Below are positions 55,833-64,000 of a DNA stretch of 64,000 bases, in pieces. Under the pieces are notes generated by a model that saw only the letters and a program-made list of their open reading frames with translations, made no database searches and was not told the origin of the DNA. How positions within the stretch are numbered: the stretch's first letter is position 1; every line of letters begins with the position of its first letter. Source of the DNA: Bemisia tabaci (lineage: Eukaryota > Arthropoda > Insecta > Hemiptera > Aleyrodidae); NCBI RefSeq assembly GCF_918797505.1, contig NC_092797.1:21279372-21343371 (forward strand). Direction: 5' to 3'. Both the position numbers and the translations under genes were made by a program.

Positions 55833-57261
55833 GCAGTCGGTTCTTTGCTGTAAATTCGTGAGTCAGCGTTTTCCCTGGTTTCTCGTTATTATTATTTATG
55901 AGATAAACAAAACTAGTGTTGTCATTTTCACCCGAGTCGGCCGATCCGCTCCAATATTGAAATTTTTGCGAAACTCCGAGCCATTGTTCGGCGTCGTCCA
56001 CCGATGCCAAAAGTGCCAATTATTTTCCCACTTATTTTCCTCGACCGATTACGGCGAAGAAAATCCACCTCTCGATCATTCCAATCTAGGTATTTGAGAG
56101 TCAGAAACGCATTAATTCCTTATCTTCTATTTTGTTAGAGAAGAATCGTTATTTGAGCTCAACTCGTCATTTTCCAAACGAAGGAACGGAACTCCGCTCC
56201 AACGTTGCAAAATTTACTCGGACGCATTAATTTTTTACAAGAGTGTGACAGTGCAATTTCTGTGCAACATCTTGCTGATAATTGCAGGTTGTCAAAAGGA
56301 AAACGCATAAGTAATATTTGCCCTAGTAAATAAATATACAATTTGCGAGGTGGAATTTCGCAGGGTTGAAATGCATTTACGTTCTTTTGTACAAGGAAAC
56401 GACGATTAAGAGCGTTAGAGCGTCATCGTTACTTCCGCTGAATAAGGAAATACATGTTGCATCCAAAACAATTATTTTAAATGCAGCGAAATCTTCCAAT
56501 TTTTCTAACTGTCACATGCAATTAAAAAAAATCATCACAAAGGAAACCTCGTCATGGCTGACATTTTACTCTGCGCAATGAATTGGCTCCTGACGCCATA
56601 AATATTTTCTCAAGTGCAATCAGAAATGCCGAGGAAAGCTTTTATTTTACAGATAACAGGCTCGAGTTTTCTTTCTGTACTTTTATTTCTTTTTTAACTT
56701 TGCCCTGGAATTGGAGGATTCCTCAGAGTCTAATGTTTGAAAGTTCGGTGACAGACAATCGATCGAAAGCGGGGAGAAACAGACGCTTCGCAATGTATCC
56801 GGGAAGCGACGGCCTACGCGACGCGACCAAGGAAAGTTGTAAGTTAATAAGAGCGCAGTTAAACTAGCTAGACTTGAGGTTTTTGGGATGGCGTGGCGCC
56901 ATGGTGGCGGACTGGCGGATTCGCTAGGAGACAGAAAGGGCAGAGGGCATGCAACGGCCACTATCTACATTCGACGCTCGAACATTTAGCAGCCGATTTC
57001 GCAGCGAATAAGGCCAAGTTTTGTATTGGCGAACACTAATTTTAGCAGAACCCAATATCGCTTCAAATACGGTATATTTCGAGGTGTATTTCATGCAGCT
57101 TAACGCGATGCAAGTTGCGTTAATCGATAAACTCGATCGATGAGAATTCTCTAGTTTGAGCATGATCAAGAGTTTTGAGAACAATAGATCGTATTCGATA
57201 TATCGAATAGGTGAGATTGTATCGACATCGACTGGTTCAACATGGAAACCTAGCCTCAAAA
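55833..57261. other. Geneless stretch
   Basis: No gene or shared repeat recognised. Several frames of 60-144 codons lack any family resemblance. A minus frame at 56924-57358 overlaps the start of the next element. Confidence 0.4.
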
Positions 57262-58204
57262 CCCTGGTAAAAATTGGCATTAGCATCTGTGTTCCAAAAT
57301 ACCATAGACCTAAAGCCGGCTGTAAGATTTCCAATAGCTTCTGTAGCCGGCTGTACAATTTCTTATAGCCTTTTATTGCCGATGGCGATTAAGTAACAGC
57401 CAGACGATAAAGTTTATGTTAGACGTTACTAAATACGGATACTAAGACTTAGTTAGCTTTTGGACTACCGCTCTCTTTTTGTGCCGTAGTATCTTAATTT
57501 ATTTTGCGAGGAAAGCTCCGTACTTTTGAAGGATGCCTGTCATTCTTAATATGTTGGAGCGCCTTCAATTTCTTATGATTCTGTGCATACATATCTCTGG
57601 TGTGAAATAGTTGCCTCAGACGCCATGGCACGCTGCGGCGCGGCGGGCGGGCAGAGAGCGCGAAACGCGCATTAGCGCCTACAAACCTAACAGGGATGCT
57701 TCACGCATTGCGCAATGCGTGAAGTATCCTTGTTAGGTTTGTAGGCGCCAGTGCGTCGCCGTTCGCCGCTCCGCTTTGTGTTAGGCTCTAATATTTAATC
57801 TCGCGGGGTCAGCGTTTTTCAACTCATGATTTTGAAATGTTCGCACACTCTGTATGGATTATTCTCATTTTAATTGATGAATAAAAATATGTTTTAAAGG
57901 AAAATATAATGTGTGTTTTGTAAATATTAAAGTAGTTCCGTATCAAACTTAATGATTTCCAAAGCACACGAATTTCTACACAATATCTTATAGCCTTTTA
58001 TAGCCAATGGCGATGAAGTGTAAAGCCCGGCGATAGGAACTATAGCCCGACTGTATACTTTCTTATAGCTTCGTATTGCCCGGCTATATGATTTACTCCG
58101 CTTTCTACAGCCAACTTTATGATTTTCAATAGCCCTCTTTAGTCGGCTTTAAGAACTCCTATGGTATTTTGAAATGCAGCTCCTATCGCCAATTTTTACT
58201 AGGG
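57262..58204. mobile_element. CCTGGTAAAAATTGG element, copy 2 (943 bp)
   Basis: Collinear with 27232-28157 from ccctggtaaaaattggc to gccaatttttactaggg, including the agccggctgtaagatttcc arrays and the central palindrome (about 57673-57749). Scattered substitutions and small indels separate the copies, so both are moderately old. No target duplication identified. Confidence 0.9.
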
Positions 58205-59075
58205 AAGTCAATTAAGAAATCCGAGGGGACGGGTCTTTAATGATTGGATTTTTGTTCTTTCGAGTATTAAATATCAATGAAAAGTAAAAGTGTCAGGAAT
58301 TTTCTCAGTTTCAGCTTTTCCAACTTAAATCCTAATATTTTTGTTTGAGGTTATGCTCTATGGGTTGGAACCAAACGATACGTCGATCTACTGTCGAATG
58401 AATGCGATCTATTCAATTCATTATCACGAGTGAGCAGCTCCCGGTGCAGTTTCTTGACGTTACGCTGAGGAAAATATTCGTTGACGCAAAAGAAGACCTA
58501 CAAAAATGTTACGAAAATAATTTTACTGTCACAACGAAGTTGACGTGTCGCGTGTCATCATTATAATTTTCCTCGCTGGATGCCATCAAACTTCTTTCCC
58601 CGCAAAGAATATTTTCCTTGTCGTAGTAGTGTGTTCTCCTGAGTGCGTGACTTTGGGACCTGCTGGGTGTCCAACCGCCGCTTGATCCTCTCTTGATGAC
58701 ACACTCAGATGTGCCCTCCTTCCATTATCGTAAAAAAGAGTCGTAGATCGTAATTGATATTCACTCAATGGGGTCAATCAGCAAAGGCAATTTCGACGAT
58801 CTGCTGCCTCCCTTCATTTTTCCTCCCCTTTTCCCCGTTTTCCCACGCAGATTGAGCTGGAAAGCTAAGAAAATTATAGTTTCGATTCCGATAACCGCTC
58901 CACCTAACCCGATCATTCGTTTTTGACGTGCAGCTGTGCTGTACCTTCTTCAGATTCTTTCGCTCGGATACGCTGTCTCGACATATACATTCTTACTGTC
59001 TAATCACGCCCTCCTCACGTCGCTCCAAATTTTCCTGTAAACTGTCTATTAATTTCTGGAGAATAGTGTGTTCTG
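58205..59075. other. Geneless stretch
   Basis: Nothing recognised; short frames only. Confidence 0.35.
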
Positions 59076-59291
59076 CACTGAAAAAATGTCACGGACTATG
59101 TAGACATACCGTCCGTCCGCTCCGGGCTCTGAACCCGAAAGTTCCGGGTGCTGGAGCCGTAGTTCGGATTGCTCCGAATGCTACGCCCGGAACTTTCGAC
59201 CTCTCGGCCCGAAACGCAGACGGTATGTCTATATAGCCCGTAAGAACGGCTTCCTCGGCAAGAGTTTTTTTTTTCCTCCTTTTTTTCAGTG
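59076..59291. mobile_element. CCGTCCG element with CACTGAAAAAA ends
   Basis: 216 bp. Outer ends cactgaaaaaa and ttttttcagtg; inside are the inverse blocks ggactatgtagacataccgt and acggtatgtctatatagccc, and a CG-rich palindromic centre (gctccgggctctgaacccga and the cccggaactttcg side). Flanked by tg on both sides, a possible 2 bp duplication. Partial relatives are at 28737 and 49196. Overlapping frames follow the palindrome. Confidence 0.82.
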
Positions 59292-60080
59292 TGAACATCA
59301 AACACTCAAATTTCTTTGGGAGTTCATCTACTCATTCTTCAACAGGCATGATGGCTAATTTTTTTTTTTCAACATTTGCAGTAAATTCAAAGCTGAGAAA
59401 ATGTTGCATTTTTTTTTTTTTTTTTTTTTTGGGGGGGGGGGTGTAAAACCCGTACTTGGACATGGTGAACTTTCTGTGGAAAAAATTTTGCTTTGGGTTT
59501 AAACCGAACAGTGTTGCCTAATCTCATTGCGCGATCCTCTTTAGCTTTCACTTGAACATCTGGAATATTGCAGAATGCTGAAGCAAGATTGGAATGTTTT
59601 CAATGTTTTTGGAATAGACGAAGCACGCTGTTGCGACTCGAAGATGCATTGAACTTGGAAGTCAAAAGCCTGGCTGAGCAGAGGAATGAAGCGTGTAGTT
59701 TGCGGGGGAGGGCGGGGTCGCGACTGGTTTCACTGAGGTCGAGTTTGTTGACAGCGTCGGTTATTTGTGTAAGCAAGCATACTCGCCGATGCGATGGGCC
59801 GATGGGATGTTTATTCGCAGCGAGACCCGCGAAGTCGCGATCGCCCGCTCGGCCAAGCCTCGTCGGCCCGGGCCCGCGCGGCCTTGGCTCCTCCGTTTTT
59901 TTTTTTTTTTTTTTTTTTAGTTTTTTTTCGTCCGTCAGTCAGTGATCCTAATAAACGAGCACTTTTCGGATTTGGCGCCGATGTGGTTTGTCACCGACCA
60001 AACCTGACTCAACGCCGAAGCCCATATTTGCGAGGCCGCTATCCGAGTTTGACTTCTTAATTCGCTCCTCCGAGCCGGCT
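59292..60080. other. Geneless stretch with homopolymers and a CG-rich islet
   Basis: A T run followed by a G run at about 59408-59440, a T run at about 59895-59918, and a CG-rich part at 59700-59890. Open frames here end in homopolymer-coded Phe runs and are not credible genes. Confidence 0.45.
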
Positions 60081-60313
60081 CACAGTGGATCGAGCCAGTT
60101 GGAGAGGTCGGACATGAAATTTCGGACTATAACTGCGAATTTTGATGTTCATTTCGTCACATTTTAACTTTCAAGGGGTGTTATTGGTAGAAAATGTTAT
60201 GAGAAAACCGATGGAACCACTTTTAGAACCTCAACATTTTGTATAAACGGAGTTATAAGCGTTTGAAGTTTCCAAATTTTGTCCGACCTTTCCTATTGAC
60301 TCGATCCACAGTG
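60081..60313. mobile_element. CACTGTGGATCGAG MITE, copy 2
   Basis: 233 bp. Ends cacagtggatcgagccagtt and ttgactcgatccacagtg, with ggagaggtcggaca and tgtccgacctttcc next to them, inverted. The interior matches 52171-52636 in reverse. This undisrupted copy gives the empty-site sequence for the MITE nested at 52392. Confidence 0.88.
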
Positions 60314-60591
60314 CGGCTGTTCGTGTCACGGGATTCGGGAAAAAAACAACACTCCCAATCGTCCGTTTATTTAACGGAATCCGTGTATAAATTTTGGCCG
60401 TACACGTGGCACGGAATCGTGTTCTGATAGTCAATATTCATCGATTGATTATAGTTGTATCACTAATTGAATTGTGTATCGAACGTCCGATTTCGTTTTA
60501 AATGAACAGGAATAATGCTCGTTGGAAGATGACACCATTCCCCAACGATGCACACCGCGGGTCATTACGATGATAATGTCGAATCTGGCAG

Positions 60592-61036
60592 CGGGTCAGT
60601 TACGCTGCGGTCGCAGAATCGTGTTTTGATTTTTGATTATTGCAGATAAACTAGAAATATTAAGATCCGTCCTAACAGCAACTTTCTATGCCAAATATTG
60701 TTTCTCTACGAGGTAGCGCACTTTGAACAACTCGGTTTTGGCGTCATCTACCGCGGTAGTGACACCCTTGGTTTGTTCCATTTTGGATTCATCAATCAGT
60801 AATACGCACGTATGCACTGTTTCTTCGACTTAAAACACGGATAAAACCAAGGTGGAAGAAACCAAGAGTGTCACTACCGCGGGGGATGACGTCATAAACC
60901 AAATTTTTCAAAGCGCGATATCTCGGTTAATATTGAACGCAGTAAGCTGCTGTTCAGACAGATCTTATTAATGTTAGCTGATCTACAAGAATTTAGCATC
61001 TTATAACACGATTCTGTCACCAGCGCAACTGACCCA
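60592..61036. mobile_element. Palindromic element, 180 bp arms
   Basis: The left arm starts cagcgggtcagttacgctgc and the right arm ends gtcaccagcgcaactgaccc. The inner parts ggcgtcatctaccgcggtag, gtgacacccttggtttgttcc and their inverse (gaaaccaagagtgtcactac) are best preserved. Loop of about 75 bp. 445 bp, no coding homology. Confidence 0.83.
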
Positions 61037-61117
61037 TGAGCATAGGGATTTTTGTATATTGAACCGGGAGTTTTTTTTACGGATTGCCGGCGTGGTGTCA
61101 TTATTTTGTGAGCAATA

Positions 61118-61370
61118 CTGCCGTGCTATGGAAAAACGCCGTGTGAACCTTCAGGCGTTGCCAAATATCCTTTGATAAAACACGAATTTCTCGGTACAAA
61201 TATGAATATTTTTCTCCCAATTTTTCAGATAATTTTGTTCGCAATTTCACCCAAAGTTCCTGAAAGTTACAGGCGAAAATATTCTTAAATTTCCTCGAAA
61301 TTAAACATTTTAGTGAAGGAAATTTGGCAACCCTCGATTTTTCATACTGCGTTTTTCCTGAGCGCGGCAG
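61118..61370. mobile_element. CTGCCGTGCT MITE, copy 2 (uninterrupted)
   Basis: 253 bp with ends ctgccgtgctatggaaaaac and gtttttcctgagcgcggcag, and a 4 bp duplication aata (61114-61117 and 61371-61374). Interior AT-rich with gataaaacacgaatttctcgg, comparable with 55051-55080 in copy 1. Confidence 0.87.
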
Positions 61371-61374
61371 AATA

Positions 61375-61826
61375 GACCCGGTGTCGTAAGAGCACGTGCA
61401 GGAGTCGGATACGGGCTCCTCTGAAAAATCACGGATCGGATAGAGGCGAGGGCAGCGACGACAGTAGGCTTGCCACGTCGAGCGAGGTGTGGTTGGAGTA
61501 CGATTGACTTAGCCTTGAAGCGGTTGATGGATCTCGGCAAGCGCGAGTGGGTCGCGACTCGCAAGTCGCACTCGCTGCGAGAAGCGTGGATCGCGGAACG
61601 ACCTACCTGTTCGCATGTGCCGGGGAATTGATAGAATTGATAACCGATCCGACGATGAATATGCATGCGAACGCGTCGACGCTTCTGTGTTTCCTGCCCC
61701 TGCACCCTGTGTTCTGTGTCAGCGTCGAGCGGCGCACGGTGCATTCGTAGACTGAAACGGCCGAATTCGCAGTTCGATCAAGAACTCAAGCAATCTGAAG
61801 CGGCAGATACACTCGCGAGTTACCAG
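61375..61826. other. CpG-rich islet
   Basis: Moderately GC-rich, many CG dinucleotides (gcgacgacag, gtcgcgactcgcaagtcgca). A 144-codon minus frame (61310-61744) starts within the neighbouring MITE and has no family motif. Could be a regulatory islet. Confidence 0.35.
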
Positions 61827-61931
61827 CGCTTGTTGAAAGTGAAACACCAATAGGAAACAGGGATTTCGATCGGTTGACGTCGAGCTGTTGAATCCTTCTT
61901 GCCTATTGGTGTTTCACTTGTAACAAGCGCT
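61827..61931. repeat. Inverted repeat, 30 bp arms
   Basis: agcgcttgttgaaagtgaaa with caccaatagg on the left, and its inverse cctattggtgtttcacttgt with aacaagcgctt on the right; the loop is about 45 bp. Confidence 0.85.
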
Positions 61932-61980
61932 TGTATCTTGCAGGTGTATCTGGGCTTTAAACCGGGTCAAATTAACCCCA

Positions 61981-62254
61981 GCGGGCTCATTGTCGAAATT
62001 GATAGGCAAAACGACGGGCAAAGCAGACGACGGCAAATAGAGCGATTCTATTGGTTGAAACAGATGGTTATAATAGACTAAGGTGGGGAATGATGGACTA
62101 ACCATAGGGCCTTTCTTCTTGGTTGTCGGTAGTTAGTATATTACTTTCCTCCTTCATCCATCGTAACCACCCGCTTATACCAACAAGATCGCTCAATTGC
62201 CCATTTGTCAACTTTGTTAATCGTTCTGTCTATCACTCTCGACCATCAGCCCGC
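61981..62254. mobile_element. GCGGGCYGATT MITE, copy 4
   Basis: Ends gcgggctcattgtcgaaatt and cgaccatcagcccgc; the interior has tctattggttgaaacagatgg and gtaaccacccgctta as in the other copies. The most diverged of the four. 274 bp. Confidence 0.83.
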
Positions 62255-62366
62255 AGGCGTGCTATAAGCACTAGCCCTGGCCGGTGCACATAGGTCTACA
62301 AATCCATCGTAAAAAAAGAATCAGACATCAAATTGAAAAAAAGAGAACACTTGAGTGTCAACACAG

Positions 62367-63265
62367 CCGAAGATAGGAGAGACGTAATCCTGCCTCATAT
62401 TTTAACGTCCCTCCCGAATCTGAGCGACTCCTGAAAATTGACAGTGTAGAGCCGATCGTGAGCATTACGAGTTCACGCGTAGCGCCGTCGCGCCTTCAAT
62501 TTTGCGGATGCCGCACGGACATCCATCAAGCACGAATAGTTGTATCTCTGCGCCGCGCCGTCATCCACGCGCGTCCTTTCCCTCGCTTTATTTCGGCTTT
62601 GTGTTGGCTCAGTTTGCCTTATTTGTCGTGGTGCTTCGAAAGCTACGTGAGCAACATAGCCTAAGATAGATGTAATACGTAATCCGGCCTCATTTTTCAA
62701 CTTTTCTCCCGAATCTGAACGACATCTTACAAGCGGCACGGAACGAACAGAACAGAGCGAGTTCACGTCTCACGCACGCGCCTTCAATTTTGCGGATGCC
62801 ACACGGACATCCATCAAGCACGAATAGTTGTATCTCTGCGCCGTCATCAACGCGCGTCCTTTCCCTCGCTCTATCTCTATATTGTGTTGGTTCAGTTTGC
62901 CTTATTTGTAGTGGTGCTTCAAAAGCCACGTGAGCAACCTAAGATGCAGCCTAAGATAGATACAAGACGTAATCCGGTCTCATTTTTCAACTTTTCTCCC
63001 AAATCTGAACGACACCTTACAAGCGGCACGGAACGGAACGAAGCGAGTTCACGTCTCACGCACGCGCCTTCAATTTTGCAGACGCAACACGGACATCCAT
63101 AGAGCACGAATAGTAGTATCTCTGCGCCGTTATCAACGCGCATCCTTTCCCGTGCTGTATTGCCACATTGTGTTGTTTCCGTTTGTCGTATTTGTTGTGG
63201 TGCTTCAAGGGCTACATTTAACAAGCACGAAAAGTTTTATCTCTTCGCTGTTATGAACGCGCATT
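62367..63265. repeat. 288 bp tandem repeat, three units
   Basis: gagttcacg recurs at 62469, 62759 and 63045 (spacings 290 and 286). Units include gccttcaattttgcggatgc, ggacatccatcaagcacgaa, gtgttggctcagtttgcc and aatccggcctcatttttcaa. Open frames of 68-101 codons repeat with the units on both strands, show no family and are treated as by-products. Confidence 0.87.
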
Positions 63266-63429
63266 AAGGTGTGTCTGCTATTTTCGAAATTTGAGGAAAG
63301 TAACGTTTTAAGTTACGCTTAACGTTAAAGTTTACGTTCAAATCAATAATCATTTCGAAAAGAAAAGTGAATGCATGTTTAAAGCCCTCTGCGCGCTTCT
63401 CAATGTGTTCTTTTTAAGTCATTCTTTTA

Positions 63430-63851
63430 CAGTAAGTTGGAATTTTTAAGCCAACGTGCGTCAAAAATCAGCGTAAAGCTGAAATTCTCAATACAGAGGG
63501 AAAAAGCTCATATGAGCAATTTTCTCTAAAAAACATACACTGAAAAAAAAACACATTGGATTTAGAGTCCAGAGTCTTAAAGAAAAAATACTCTTGATTC
63601 AATCAGATTTAAGCTTAAATCAAGAACCAAGCCTCTTAATTTGATTGGATTTCCTTTTGATTTAAGCTTAAATTTGATTGAATCATGAGTCCTTTTTCGT
63701 GTCAATGTTTTCAAGAGTCTGGACTCTAGATTCAATTTGTTTTTTTTCCAGTGTACAGTGTTAGGTTGACATATGAGCTTTTACCCTCTCTATTGAGATT
63801 TTCAGCTTTATGCTGATTTTTAACGCACGTTGGTTAGAAAAACTTACTGTC
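63430..63851. mobile_element. Outer palindromic element, host of a nested MITE
   Basis: The left arm 63430-63520 (cagtaagttggaatttttaa, ccaacgtgcgtcaaaaatca, gctcatatgagc) and the right arm 63769-63851 (inverse) pair over about 85 bp. Between them lies the CACTGGAAAA element, so before insertion the element was about 204 bp. Confidence 0.86.
63538..63753. mobile_element. CACTGGAAAA MITE, copy 2, nested
   Basis: Begins cactgaaaaaaaaacacatt and ends aatttgttttttttccagtg, with gagtccagagtcttaa and aagagtctggactcta inside. Flanked by ta on both sides, a 2 bp duplication. 216 bp against 233 bp for copy 1. It sits in the loop of the outer palindromic element. Confidence 0.9.
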
Positions 63852-64000
63852 TTACGACCAGTGCGTCTACCACAATCAGTGTGTGTCATTCTTTCACTTC
63901 GCCTCCTCGTAGTCGTAGGAAAAAGCAATGGCGGTGGCCCTGGTGGACATCGTCCAGACGACCGGAGAAGTGGAAGGGGCCTCGTGACGCAGTAAGGTAT
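63852..64000. other. Window end, nothing recognised
   Basis: Mixed sequence with a CG-rich last part; a 61-codon frame crosses the palindrome arm and has no resemblance to a known protein. Confidence 0.35.

Noticed and set aside
62469..63224. Repeated frames of 68-101 codons on both strands
   Set aside because: Period equals the 288 bp tandem repeat; no family, and the frames shift between units.

Overview
This window looks like gene-poor nuclear DNA from an arthropod, most likely an insect. The grounds are a CCTAA/TTAGG telomere-type tract, a complete BEL/Pao LTR retrotransposon, Helitron remains, a very dense load of short inverted-repeat (MITE-like) elements and, with less certainty, a microexon and a recursive splice site. 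I found no host protein-coding gene that I can defend. Almost every real coding segment belongs to a transposable element. The species cannot be fixed from the sequence.

Layout. 1-4430 is subtelomere-like: a satellite of about 175 bp monomers (about 20 copies, with an 881 bp block of five monomers duplicated), a mixed TTAGG/TCAGG tract and a 40 bp minisatellite. 4473-5644 is the 5'-truncated, frameshifted helicase half of a Helitron. 5772-6053 is an almost perfect inverted repeat. 6139-13056 is an intact BEL/Pao element on the minus strand, with 5 bp target duplications and LTRs that read as identical. Its gag and pol share one frame and are separated by a single UGA followed by CUA, which suggests stop-codon readthrough. 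13970-15841 looks like a defective Helitron-like element that keeps only a Rep N-terminal exon ending at a consensus splice donor.

From 16.4 kb to the end the window is a mosaic of MITEs and small tandem arrays, many of them nested. Recurrent families are: (a) four copies of a 250-275 bp element starting GCGGGCYGATT; (b) two copies of a 930-945 bp element ending in CCTGGTAAAAATTGG; (c) CAGGGTGTCTAC elements with 5 bp target duplications; (d) hAT-like elements with 8 bp duplications; (e) CTGCCGTGCT elements with 4 bp duplications, one interrupted by a 505 bp palindrome that lies between 77 bp direct repeats; (f) CACTGGAAAA elements with 2 bp duplications. Where an element sits inside a tandem array or another element, the uninterrupted copies define the empty site.

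Stretches that look unique (about 25-27, 37-39.5, 42-50 and 56-57 kb) hold no convincing genes. A 27 bp microexon candidate at 26099 and an AG|GTAAG ratchet-point candidate at 49898, both on the plus strand, would fit the interior of a large intron. CpG-rich islets near 22.7, 29.6, 30.7, 35.8, 41.2, 59.8 and 61.5 kb have no provable coding content.
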